NCBI GenBank assembly: GCA_020635075.1 | Contig: JACKAM010000002.1 | Location: forward strand, 930,001-994,000 | Length of the DNA stretch: 64,000 nucleotides | From: Pseudobdellovibrionaceae bacterium | Lineage (GTDB): Bacteria > Bdellovibrionota > Bdellovibrionia > Bdellovibrionales > UBA1609 | Direction of reading: 5' to 3' | In this document: one piece after another, positions 42,893 to 51,195 of the stretch | How the letters are laid out: each line of letters begins with the position of its first letter | Position numbering within the stretch: the stretch's first letter is position 1 | Translations under genes and position numbers: made by a program | The notes under the pieces: generated by a model | Seen by the model: only the letters and a program-made list of their open reading frames with translations | What the model was told of the DNA's origin: nothing | Database searches by the model: none

Positions 42893-44272
42893 ATGAAAAA
42901 ACTGATTGGGTCAGAAATTGAAGGCTCTGAAAAAATCAAACAATTGGTGAAGAACCTGGTTGCCGAGGTGCAGTCCCAGTGTCAAAGAATTGAAACCACA
43001 AAAGACGCTGAGGAGTCCCTGTTGTCCTCCCACAAGGAGTTGGTGGAGCGGTTTGGAAAGTTTCGCGGTCGTCCACTCTATTACCCATACATTGGTTCAG
43101 GTGCAGGCAAAGGTCCATATGTGGAATTGACAGACGGAAGCGTCAAGTTGGACCTCATTAATGGAATTGGCATTCACATTATGGGACACAGCCATCCGGA
43201 AGTGATGGAAGCGGCAATCATGGGCAGTCTTTCGGATGTCATTATTCAGGGAAATCTGCAGCCAAATATGGAATATGGTTTGATGTCGCAAAAGCTGGTG
43301 GAGTTAGCCTCACCCAAGAGCCGGCTCCGCCATGCCTGGGTGACAACAAGTGGGTCGATGGCCAATGAAAATGCATTGAAGGCATGTAGACAAAAACTAA
43401 GTCCTGCGCGAAAGGTGATTGCCTTTGAAGCAGCATTTGCAGGCCGAACAACCATGATGGCTGAGATCACAGACAACCCAGGGTTTAAAGTTGGCTTACC
43501 TGAGTACAATGAGGTCCTGCGATTGCCGTTCTATAATAAAAAAGACCCGGCCAGCATCGACAAAACTCTGTCCGCATTGAAGCGTCATATTGGTGAAAAC
43601 CCAAAGGACATTTGCGCGTTTATGTTTGAACCGATGCAGGGAGAGGGTGGCTACAACGTGGCACCGAGGGAGTTTTTTATTCCCCTGTTTGACGAGTGCC
43701 GTAAGGCGGGAATCTTGATTTGGGCAGACGAGGTACAGACCTTCTGTCGAACAGGGCAGTTCTTCGCTTTTGAAACCTTGGACTTTGGCGACTACATCGA
43801 CGTGTGTACGGTGGCGAAAACATTGCAAAGTGGGGCGACGCTTTATACTGAGGAAACCAACCCACAGCCAGGTCTTATTGCCGGCACGTTTTCTGGATGC
43901 GGAAGTGAGTTGCGTGCGGGTCTTGAAATTCTCAACATCCTTGAGAACCAGGGTTATATGGGGCCGTCAGGAAAGATTGCCAAGATCCATAATGAATTTG
44001 TTGGTATGCTCAACACTCTCAATGAGACGACCTGCAAAGGCCTGCTCCAGGAGGCTGGGGGCCTGGGCCTTATGGTGGCAGTAACTCCCCTGGACGGCAG
44101 CAAAGAGAAGCAAGGTGAGTTGCTCAAAACGCTTTATAAAAATGGACTGATGGCATTTGGTTGTGGTCGTGGGCCCTTCCGCCTTCGGTTCCTGTTGCCA
44201 ATGATCATGACCTCCCAAGATATCGCTAGTGCCGGAAAGCTGATTGAAAAATCAATTTTGGAGCTTGCTTGA
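42893..44272 (+). CDS. astC: Class III aminotransferase, AstC-like role in the ast cluster
   Basis: A PLP-dependent omega-aminotransferase of 459 residues. The landmarks are SGSMANENALK (about 153-163), the cofactor-binding Asp279 in IWADEVQ, the PLP Lys309 in TVAKTLQSG, and GTFSGCGSELRAGLEI. ATG at 42893 has GAGGAG 4-5 nt upstream. Because astA and astD follow, the likely substrate is N2-succinylornithine (AstC), but the protein is about 50 residues longer than AstC, with an N-terminal helical extension, and its Lys region TLQSGA differs from the usual ALGGG. Acetylornithine, lysine or GABA aminotransferase are alternatives. It overlaps the M20 gene by 4 nt. Confidence 0.75.
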   Translation: MKKLIGSEIEGSEKIKQLVKNLVAEVQSQCQRIETTKDAEESLLSSHKELVERFGKFRGRPLYYPYIGSGAGKGPYVELTDGSVKLDLINGIGIHIMGHSHPEVMEAAIMGSLSDVIIQGNLQPNMEYGLMSQKLVELASPKSRLRHAWVTTSGSMANENALKACRQKLSPARKVIAFEAAFAGRTTMMAEITDNPGFKVGLPEYNEVLRLPFYNKKDPASIDKTLSALKRHIGENPKDICAFMFEPMQGEGGYNVAPREFFIPLFDECRKAGILIWADEVQTFCRTGQFFAFETLDFGDYIDVCTVAKTLQSGATLYTEETNPQPGLIAGTFSGCGSELRAGLEILNILENQGYMGPSGKIAKIHNEFVGMLNTLNETTCKGLLQEAGGLGLMVAVTPLDGSKEKQGELLKTLYKNGLMAFGCGRGPFRLRFLLPMIMTSQDIASAGKLIEKSILELA

Positions 44273-45612
44273 GTTTTATAGATAGTTGCCGAAGGTTGAT
44301 TGCCATGGACACAACTCCGTCTAATGGCAATCGGTCCGCCGTAGATTTTCTGGCCAACTTGGCTAAAGAGTTTGGCTTTGCGGTTGACGTCCAGTCTGAG
44401 TCTTTGAATGGCCTGGAGCAGGCCAATATCATTGCTCGGACAGGAAGCAAACCTGTTCCCGGGGAGTTCATGCTTCAGACCCATTTGGATACTGTTGATC
44501 CAGGGACCTACTCTCTGTGGACCAAAACGGAAGCAAATCCCTTTAATGCCAGCATCTACGATCGAGAGCTTTTTGGTCTGGGTGCCGCTGACACTAAGTT
44601 AGATTTTCTTTGCAAGCTTTTTGCGGCCAAGGAATTTGTTGGCCGGGATCTTAAGCGACCAGTCGTTGTCGTCGGCACCTATGGGGCGCAATCGGGCATG
44701 GCGGGAGCAGTTAGATTGGTGAGAAAAAAGAAAGTCATGGCAAGCTATGCGCTGATTGGTGAGCCAACGAATTTAAAAATAATGTCCTCTGGCAAGGGAA
44801 TGGCTGTCGTTCAGGTGAAGATACCCTTTACTGATGAGGAGAGGGAGTATAGATCTCGGCACGATACCGAGGAGAGCAGCTCTTCCCAGAGTAAAATGTT
44901 TTCTGGGCGGGCAGCCCACTCAATGGCACCCCATCTTGGGGATAGTGCGATCGTAAAGATGTTTTCGTTTCTGCAGCAGCTGCCAGCTGGAATAGCCGTA
45001 ATGGAGTTGGATGGCGGCATCAACTACAATTCGGTACCTTCAAGTGCCTATCTGGAGTTCGATTTGGTTGGCGGACTGCGATCGACTGTGGCGGAAAAGA
45101 TTTCTGCTATCTGGCGGGTGGTGTTGGATCTTGAAAAGGAATTTAGAAACTTCAAAGAGGATGGCTTTATCTACCCTTTTCCTTCCCTCAACATCGGTCA
45201 AATCAGAACCCTTGAGGAGGGAATCGAGGCCACGGGCAGTTGCCGCATACCACCCACCGTTAAAGAGGATGTGTACGAGGGGTGGATGAGTCGGCTGGAC
45301 AAGGTCTGCCGTGACGTCGGGGCAGAGTTTAAGATTTTGGATTATAAACCGTCCTTTGAATCCAGCCCGGGATTAGATTTTGTTATTAGCTGCCAGTCTG
45401 TGCTTAACGATCTGACTGGAGAAGCTCGCTTAGGGAAGCTGGCTGCGAGCACCGAGGCCAGTGTTTTCAATCGCTTAGGAATCGAGTGTTTAGTTTTTGG
45501 TCCGGGCCAGAGCGTCGGGAACTCCCATGAGCCTAACGAGTCCGTTAATGTCGATGAGTTAGAGACGGCAAAGAACTTTTATGGCCGGGTCATCGAAAAG
45601 GTGTGTTTATGA
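44269..45612 (+). CDS. M20-family deacylase-like protein with altered active site
   Basis: The fold markers of M20 (ArgE/DapE) are present: LQTHLDTV with His72 and Asp74, Asp108 in GLGAADTK, IGEPTN near 163, GRAAHSMAPH in the lid domain and the final His420 in GNSHEPNE. The catalytic Glu-Glu pair, normally in a T-x-D-E-E segment, reads TYGAQSGM here (Ala140, Gln141). The base and one metal ligand are thus missing. It may stand in for AstE (succinylglutamate desuccinylase) in the cluster, or be an inactive or changed enzyme. It has 447 residues, is cytoplasmic, and overlaps both neighbours by 4 nt. Confidence 0.8.
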   Translation: MSFIDSCRRLIAMDTTPSNGNRSAVDFLANLAKEFGFAVDVQSESLNGLEQANIIARTGSKPVPGEFMLQTHLDTVDPGTYSLWTKTEANPFNASIYDRELFGLGAADTKLDFLCKLFAAKEFVGRDLKRPVVVVGTYGAQSGMAGAVRLVRKKKVMASYALIGEPTNLKIMSSGKGMAVVQVKIPFTDEEREYRSRHDTEESSSSQSKMFSGRAAHSMAPHLGDSAIVKMFSFLQQLPAGIAVMELDGGINYNSVPSSAYLEFDLVGGLRSTVAEKISAIWRVVLDLEKEFRNFKEDGFIYPFPSLNIGQIRTLEEGIEATGSCRIPPTVKEDVYEGWMSRLDKVCRDVGAEFKILDYKPSFESSPGLDFVISCQSVLNDLTGEARLGKLAASTEASVFNRLGIECLVFGPGQSVGNSHEPNESVNVDELETAKNFYGRVIEKVCL

Positions 45613-46622
45613 ACTTTGTGGTTCGCATGGCTCAGCCCAAGGATGTCCAGGCTCTGTATGAGCTGGCAAGGCAGTTTACCCTACTAAACCTCCCGGCCGA
45701 CAAAAAGGCTCTTATCAGAAAAGTTGAACTCAGTGGCGAGTCGTTTCGCGGAAAAAGGGAAAAGCGAGATGCCGAGTATATCTTTGTAGTTGAGGATCTG
45801 GAAAGTGGGTTTATTGCCGCCAGCGCACAAGTGTTGGCAAAAAATGGAATTCCCAAGTCCCCAAATTACAGTTTTGAAGTGCTAAAGAAGGAACGCTTTA
45901 GTCAGGAGTTGGGAATTGGGTTTATTCATCAGATCCTTCGATTAAGGATCAACGAGGATGGTGCCACAGAGTTGGGTGGCTTGGTGGTTGATCGCGGATA
46001 CCGCCGCCGCCCCGAGAAGGTGGGAAAAATTGCGAGCCTCACCCGATTTGCCTATATTGCTCTTAATAGAGATCGCTTTGAGGAGGACCTTCACGCAGAG
46101 ATGGCGCCGCCTCTTACCGATGAGGGGCGAAGTGAATTTTGGGAATCCTTGGGTCGGCGCTTTACAGGCATGCCATACAAGGAGGCTGACATCTTAAGCC
46201 AACAGAACAACAGTTTTATTCGCAGCCTTTTTCCCGAGGAGGATATTTACCTGTGCCTTCTTGATTCAAAGGCCCGGTTGGTGCTTGGGCGCGTGGGTGA
46301 GGAAACCCAGGCGGCCCTTCATATGCTTGAGGGTCTGGGTTTTAAATATAAAAATGAGGTGGACCCGTTTGATGGTGGACCCCATCTTGGGGTGCGAACG
46401 GATGAGGTCGCGACCATTAAAAATGGTGCCGTGTTTGTGGCGGCAAAACAAGAGGGTGCGCCATTTGATAAATTAGGTGTTTTAGGATCTGGAAAGGACC
46501 AGCGATTTCGCGGCGGGGTCTCTCCCTATGGAGTTGAAGGGGAGAAGGTGTTTTTGCCAGAACAGGCCTGGCAGGCCCTCAAGGTAAAAGAAGGATCAGA
46601 GATTTTTGTCTCACCACTGTGA
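45609..46622 (+). CDS. astA: Arginine/ornithine N-succinyltransferase AstA
   Basis: AstA transfers succinyl from succinyl-CoA to the alpha-amino group of arginine (or ornithine), the first step of the AST pathway. The match along the chain is good: DVQALYELARQ, TELGGLVVDRGYRR, LHAEMAPPLTDEGRSEFWESLGRRFTG, and DPFDGGPHLGV. A C-terminal extension to 338 residues is normal. ATG at 45609 overlaps the M20 stop (ATGA) and is preferred over GTG 6 nt earlier. Because astB is absent here, ornithine as acceptor is worth considering. Confidence 0.9.
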   Translation: MNFVVRMAQPKDVQALYELARQFTLLNLPADKKALIRKVELSGESFRGKREKRDAEYIFVVEDLESGFIAASAQVLAKNGIPKSPNYSFEVLKKERFSQELGIGFIHQILRLRINEDGATELGGLVVDRGYRRRPEKVGKIASLTRFAYIALNRDRFEEDLHAEMAPPLTDEGRSEFWESLGRRFTGMPYKEADILSQQNNSFIRSLFPEEDIYLCLLDSKARLVLGRVGEETQAALHMLEGLGFKYKNEVDPFDGGPHLGVRTDEVATIKNGAVFVAAKQEGAPFDKLGVLGSGKDQRFRGGVSPYGVEGEKVFLPEQAWQALKVKEGSEIFVSPL

Positions 46623-46635
46623 GATTGGAGGAATC

Positions 46636-48153
46636 ATGGCGAATGGATCTACATTTGAATTTCTTGGTGATTTTATTGATGGACGATTTGTACTTGGCGA
46701 CAATCCAGACGGTGAATGGCAGGTGCAGAGCCCGGCCGATCTAAAGGAAAGAGTCATCTCACCAACCTATTGCAACGATCATGTTGATCGGGCCTGTTCG
46801 GCTGCACGCAAGGCCTATAAAGAATGGAGCCATAGCAAATATGAGGATCGCCATTCCTGCTTGTTAAAGTTGCGGGATCTGTTTGTGGCTCACGAGGAAC
46901 AAATGGCGGAGGCCATTTCACGAGAAACAGGAAAACCCCTTTGGGAGGCGAAAACAGAAGCCAAGGCACTGGCGGGCAAAGTGACCGCTACGGCCGATCA
47001 TTCAATGAAGTTGATCCAGGAAGAGAGGGTGGAAGGGGCCTTGCCGGGGGTCGACGGCTTTATTCGTTACAAGCCCAGGGGCGTGATGTCCGTCATCGGC
47101 CCATTTAATTTTCCGGCGCATTTAGCCAATGGCCACATTGTGCCGGCTCTTTTGACGGGCAACACAGTGGTCTTCAAGCCCAGCGATAAAACCCCGGCGG
47201 TGGGCCAATTGATGGCGCAAATTTACCAGAAGGCGGGTTTTCCAAATGGCGTTTTCAATCTGGTTCAGGGAATGGGGGACACCGGCAAAAGGTTGGCGGG
47301 TCACGAGTGGGTTGACGGGGTGCTGTTTACCGGCTCCTACGAGGTTGGGCTCAAAATCAAGCAGGAAACCCTAAATCATCATTGGAAGATTCTGGCCTTG
47401 GAAATGGGCGGAAAAAACAGCTCGGTCGTTTGGAAGGATGCTGACCTTGAGAAGGCGATCTATGAGACAGTGGTTGGAGCCTTCCTGACATCTGGTCAGC
47501 GATGCAGTTGTACGAGTAAGATCCTTCTTCATAAAGATATCTACGATCGATTTCTGGAGACTTTTTACGAAACAGCCAAGAAGTTGACCATCGGCTATTG
47601 GCGAGACAATCCGTTTATGGGGCCACTTATTAGCGCTGATTCGGTAGAGAAGTACATTCGCTTTCAAGAAATTGCCAAACGAGAGGGTGCTGAAAGCATG
47701 ATGCGCGGCAAGGCCCTTGATCTTGATCACGATGGTTACTATGTGACCCCCAGTATTAATTTGGTGAGCGAATTTGATCCTAAGTCTGTGTATCAAAAGA
47801 GTGAGATCTTTGGACCCAATGTGGCTGTGTACAAGGTTGAAGATTTTGATCAGGCTATTGAGATTACCAACTCCGGGGGTTATGGGTTGGTCATGGCCTT
47901 GTTTAGCAAAGACAGAACTCTTTATGAAAAGGCGCTGATTGACGCCAAGGTCGGCCTTTTGAACTGGAACCGGACGACAAACGGAGCGAGCTCAAAACTA
48001 CCCTTTGGGGGCATGGGCAAGTCTGGGAATGACAGGCCTTCGGCCCATTTTGCTGTCAATTATTGCACCGTTCCCGTCGCTAGCCTTGAGGATATGGGAA
48101 GTTTTGATCATTCTAAGGTTATGCCGGGAATCAACTATCAGTTTAAGGGATAG
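46636..48153 (+). CDS. astD: Succinylglutamate-semialdehyde dehydrogenase AstD
   Basis: It oxidises N-succinylglutamate semialdehyde to N-succinylglutamate with NAD. The 505-residue aldehyde dehydrogenase has the catalytic Cys in SGQRCSC, the active Glu in LALEMGGKN, and the AstD-type stretches GPFNFPAHLANGHIVPAL and GASSKLPFGGMGKSGNDRP. ATG at 46636 with GGAGG 4-5 nt upstream is preferred over an earlier in-frame ATG. It sits 13 nt after astA and directly before mltG. Confidence 0.93.
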   Translation: MANGSTFEFLGDFIDGRFVLGDNPDGEWQVQSPADLKERVISPTYCNDHVDRACSAARKAYKEWSHSKYEDRHSCLLKLRDLFVAHEEQMAEAISRETGKPLWEAKTEAKALAGKVTATADHSMKLIQEERVEGALPGVDGFIRYKPRGVMSVIGPFNFPAHLANGHIVPALLTGNTVVFKPSDKTPAVGQLMAQIYQKAGFPNGVFNLVQGMGDTGKRLAGHEWVDGVLFTGSYEVGLKIKQETLNHHWKILALEMGGKNSSVVWKDADLEKAIYETVVGAFLTSGQRCSCTSKILLHKDIYDRFLETFYETAKKLTIGYWRDNPFMGPLISADSVEKYIRFQEIAKREGAESMMRGKALDLDHDGYYVTPSINLVSEFDPKSVYQKSEIFGPNVAVYKVEDFDQAIEITNSGGYGLVMALFSKDRTLYEKALIDAKVGLLNWNRTTNGASSKLPFGGMGKSGNDRPSAHFAVNYCTVPVASLEDMGSFDHSKVMPGINYQFKG

Positions 48154-49215
48154 GTGGTGAAGAAGTTTGTAAGCATTTTGGTATTACTGGGTTTCGTAGG
48201 CCTTGTTTTCATGGCTTGGCAGGGGTTTGCCTTTTTGAAAATCGGACCCCAGTCGGCATCGGAGGCAGTGGTTTTTGAGATTCCCAGGGGCACTTCATTC
48301 CGGGCAGTGAGCAAGAGACTCGAAGATGGCGGCCTCATCAACAACCAGTGGATGTTTCTGGTTGTCGCCAAAGTGACTGGCTATACCACCAAAATGAGAA
48401 CGGGTGAGTACCAGCTGGACAAAAATATGCCGCCCATGGAGATTTTGGAAGCAATCTCCTCAGGCAAGAGCATCAATTATCCATTCACCATTCAAGAAGG
48501 CCTTAATATGTATGAGATAGCCGAGCTGCTGGAGCGGCAAGGCTTTGCAAAGCGAAAAGACTTTTTGAAAATGGCCCAGGATGAAAAACTAGTTTCGAGC
48601 CTGCTCGGTGAAAAACAACCGTCTTTAGAGGGGTATCTGTTTCCCGAGACCTATAACATCACGAAATACACGACGACCAGAGAGATTTTGGAAATGATGG
48701 TGAAGAACTTTTTGGCGGTCTGGAAGGACGTCGAGGCCCAGTCTAAGATGAAGCTGCCTAGGCATAGGGCGGTCATTTTGGCGAGCATTATCGAAAAGGA
48801 AACAGGTGCCGAGGAAGAAAGGCCGTTGATATCATCTGTATTTCATAACCGCATACGCCGTAATATGCGTCTACAGAGCGACCCCACCATCATCTATGGC
48901 ATTGCTGAACAGACTGGGGAGATGAAGAAAAATATCACCCGAGACGACATCAAAGCCTATACGCCCTACAACACCTATCGGGTCAATGGCTTACCTAAGG
49001 GTCCGATCGCAAACCCAGGAAGAGAATCCCTTTTGGCGACATTAAAGCCGGCATTGAGTAAATATCTGTATTTTGTAAGCCGTAACGATGGGACTCATGT
49101 TTTTTCCGAAACACTGAAAGACCACAATAGGGCCGTTCGGGACTTCCAGTTGAACCGCCAGGCGCGGGAGGGAAAATCCTGGCGCGATCTTCACCAAAAG
49201 CGTAATACCAACTAA
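48154..49215 (+). CDS. mltG: Endolytic murein transglycosylase MltG
   Basis: MltG cleaves nascent peptidoglycan glycan strands and sets chain length. The 353-residue protein has one N-terminal membrane helix (VSILVLLGFVGLVFMAW), a LysM-like part (about 45-120) and the YceG domain with the catalytic Glu in ASIIEKETG, followed by SSVFHNRI, LQSDPTIIYG and YNTYRVNGLPKGPIANPG. The GTG start is adjacent to the astD stop, with GTG 3 nt later as an alternative. It is cotranscribed with the ast genes, a link that looks accidental. Confidence 0.95.
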   Translation: MVKKFVSILVLLGFVGLVFMAWQGFAFLKIGPQSASEAVVFEIPRGTSFRAVSKRLEDGGLINNQWMFLVVAKVTGYTTKMRTGEYQLDKNMPPMEILEAISSGKSINYPFTIQEGLNMYEIAELLERQGFAKRKDFLKMAQDEKLVSSLLGEKQPSLEGYLFPETYNITKYTTTREILEMMVKNFLAVWKDVEAQSKMKLPRHRAVILASIIEKETGAEEERPLISSVFHNRIRRNMRLQSDPTIIYGIAEQTGEMKKNITRDDIKAYTPYNTYRVNGLPKGPIANPGRESLLATLKPALSKYLYFVSRNDGTHVFSETLKDHNRAVRDFQLNRQAREGKSWRDLHQKRNTN

Positions 49216-49236
49216 GGTCTCTGAATCAAAGGCCTT
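49214..49236. other. Weak inverted repeat between convergent mltG and lipoprotein genes
   Basis: AAGGTCT and AGGCCTT pair over 7 bp with one G-T pair and a 9-nt loop, spanning both stop codons. No T-run follows in either direction, so it would be a weak shared terminator if it acts at all. Confidence 0.25.
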
Positions 49237-49858
49237 AAGGGTTGGATTTCAGTTGATACCGAATTAACAGATACTGGCGAACATTTCCCAGGTTCTGTAC
49301 AGATCGGACCTCAAATCGGTTTGGATCACTCAAACGATAAAAAGAGAAATCGCTGGCCTTTGATTGGTAGAGCTTATGGGGGCTGGCGGGTTTTATCTCA
49401 CCCTCTGGTTCAGCGAACTCTTTGCTGAGAAAATTATCTTTAAAATGAATTTGGTATTTACGCATTGAGAATGAAGTCTTTCCGCCAGCATCGACCTGCA
49501 TTGAATCCATACCATAGACGGCGGTTAACAATTCCATCTTAGGGGCGACACCGCGAACACAAACGTTAGAGGCAAAAGGCTCTCCCTTTGGTCCAACATC
49601 CTCTTTAACATGAATTTTGATATCTTCCTGGGTATCCCAATAATAAAACTCGGCCCCGGCATATTCATAAAGGCCTTGAATCAATTGATTATCTTTTGGA
49701 TCAAGAGAGATTTTCTGGTTACCCTCAGTGCTCAACTCCAGGGCAATAGGCTCATAACTATTGGGGCAGTGTTTTCCGCGTGGACGGCTACGACCAGAAC
49801 TTCCGCAGGCGGATACAAAAACGGAAACAACAATAAGAATGAGTAGATTTCGTGACAT
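49235..49858 (-). CDS. Lipoprotein of unknown function (207 aa)
   Basis: The signal peptide ends in lipobox VSAC (Cys18), so it is a lipoprotein; the +2 residue Gly suggests outer-membrane sorting. The mature part is polar, with two further cysteines (HCPNS, NVCVRG) that could form a disulfide, and a strand-rich middle (AEFYYWDTQEDIKIHV, SFSMRKYQIHFKDNF). The family is not recognised. A good promoter lies just upstream and GGAGGG precedes the ATG, so it is expressed on its own. Its stop falls inside the weak hairpin shared with the convergent mltG end. Confidence 0.75.
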   Translation of the reverse strand: MSRNLLILIVVSVFVSACGSSGRSRPRGKHCPNSYEPIALELSTEGNQKISLDPKDNQLIQGLYEYAGAEFYYWDTQEDIKIHVKEDVGPKGEPFASNVCVRGVAPKMELLTAVYGMDSMQVDAGGKTSFSMRKYQIHFKDNFLSKEFAEPEGEIKPASPHKLYQSKASDFSFYRLSDPNRFEVRSVQNLGNVRQYLLIRYQLKSNP

Positions 49859-49876
49859 GATTCCCTCCGACCGCCC

Positions 49877-49904
49877 ATAATACCCTGCGTCACGCGGCTG
49901 TCAA
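49877..49904 (-). promoter_or_regulatory. Sigma70-type promoter of the 207-aa lipoprotein gene
   Basis: On the minus strand a perfect -35 TTGACA (49904-49899) and a 5/6 -10 TATTAT (49882-49877) are 16 nt apart. Transcription would start about 12 nt before the ATG, leaving a short leader with the ribosome binding site GGAGGG. Confidence 0.7.
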
Positions 49905-49943
49905 GGGTTTTAGTGGAGCAAATTCGCCACTAATTACCCATTC

Positions 49944-50453
49944 TTAACGCGGCACAGGAGTCGTCTTTGGCTCCAACTTAAGGGTTTCAACATTGAGTCG
50001 ATAGACATTGAGGTGAGCCATCAGGTTGTCATCAAAGCTGGGGGCGAGGATTTCAGGGACGTCATCACCATCCACGTCATGAATAAAGAGATTTGATGTT
50101 CTGCCGGCAAAGCTAAAATATCCATCCCGGCGATCAGGCAATTGGATGCGATCGATCAACGGTCGGGCTCCATTTTGATTGCGACCGTAGACCTCAACAA
50201 ACAAGCCATCGTTGGTGCGCACCTTTATGACCCGAGATGCGGGGAAGACATCAAGATAAGGGCCGGTCGCGGAAGACAGCACTTCACGGTACTGTTTGTG
50301 AAAAATGCCTCTCAAATAAGAGCGAATGTCAGGATGAAAAACACACAGAAGTCCGACGAGGAATATCCCTAAAAAGACCCCTCGGCTAATCACCTTGATG
50401 GTCATCTTACCCTTTGGGCTCTGGAGGAATTCCGATAAGTAATCCAAATCCAT
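49944..50453 (-). CDS. Membrane-anchored protein of unknown function (169 aa)
   Basis: A short cytoplasmic start is followed by one membrane helix (about 24-42, VFLGIFLVGLLCVF) and an extracytoplasmic domain of about 125 residues with strand-like repeats. It contains an FG-GAP or calcium-loop-like motif (HDVDGDDVPEILAP, near 123). No known family is recognised. Its neighbours are the lipoprotein gene and, 67 nt away, pgeF. The 85-bp stretch downstream contains the lipoprotein promoter and a 7-bp inverted repeat (TTAGTGG/CCACTAA). Confidence 0.7.
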   Translation of the reverse strand: MDLDYLSEFLQSPKGKMTIKVISRGVFLGIFLVGLLCVFHPDIRSYLRGIFHKQYREVLSSATGPYLDVFPASRVIKVRTNDGLFVEVYGRNQNGARPLIDRIQLPDRRDGYFSFAGRTSNLFIHDVDGDDVPEILAPSFDDNLMAHLNVYRLNVETLKLEPKTTPVPR

Positions 50454-50520
50454 GGCTCATTCTATCAGCTGCCGCACCAGTTACCAACCGAGAGGAAATT
50501 CTCCTTCACCTTGGTTAAGT

Positions 50521-51195
50521 CTAGCCAATGCGAGCAACAAATGACAGCTGCCGGCCTGATTGGGCACCGTCTCTGCGGTAGGAATGGTGGCTTTTACTGG
50601 TGAAAGTATCTATGGGTAGACAGTTGATGGCCTTGAATCCCAAATGCTGAAGTTGACCACTCGCTAAATAGCCCAGGTCCAAATAGGCTTTTTCGGGGCG
50701 AGCATGGTGACTAAAGGCCAACTGGGGGTCTAGCGAATAGGAATCAATCCAGGGAGCAAAGGCCTCGACAACCTCCTGACCGACTTCGAAGGATTTTTTA
50801 CCGATGTGAGGGCCAATAAAGACAGACGCCTGACTGGGATCGATCTTTAAGCGGCGGACTTCCATCAGTATTCCATGTGCTAAACCTCTCCAGCCCGCGT
50901 GAATGGCAATTGCCATTTGATTGGTCGTCATCATGATGGGTAAGCAGTCCGCGGTCTTTATCAATAGAGCCTGGCCGATCTGGGAGCTAAAATGGGCATC
51001 CGCCTCGGTTGGCCTGTTTGAGGCATCTACCCATTTGGTAGAATGAATCTGATTAATGCTACAAAAAGCGAGTTCAGAAAATGCCTCAGTAAGCAGGGGT
51101 AGGCTTACATTGTTGTTGCTGTAGAAAACCAGATGAGAAGAGGTTTTCCAGACATGGCCGATGTCCTGATTGCGAAAATAGAAAACCTCAAACAC
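50521..51195 (-). CDS. pgeF: Peptidoglycan editing factor PgeF (YfiH/laccase-domain)
   Basis: The motifs ADCLPI, IHAGWRGL, FIGPHIG, FEVGQEVVEAF and SYRRDG...RQLSFV identify the YfiH/PgeF family, cytoplasmic multicopper-oxidase-like proteins now linked to removal of wrong amino acids from muropeptides, and earlier to polyphenol oxidation. GTG at 51195 overlaps the rluD end by 8 nt and gives 224 residues, close to the usual 240; the longer open frame to 51351 would lie inside rluD. The rluD-pgeF order is common in bacteria. Confidence 0.93.
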   Translation of the reverse strand: MFEVFYFRNQDIGHVWKTSSHLVFYSNNNVSLPLLTEAFSELAFCSINQIHSTKWVDASNRPTEADAHFSSQIGQALLIKTADCLPIMMTTNQMAIAIHAGWRGLAHGILMEVRRLKIDPSQASVFIGPHIGKKSFEVGQEVVEAFAPWIDSYSLDPQLAFSHHARPEKAYLDLGYLASGQLQHLGFKAINCLPIDTFTSKSHHSYRRDGAQSGRQLSFVARIG

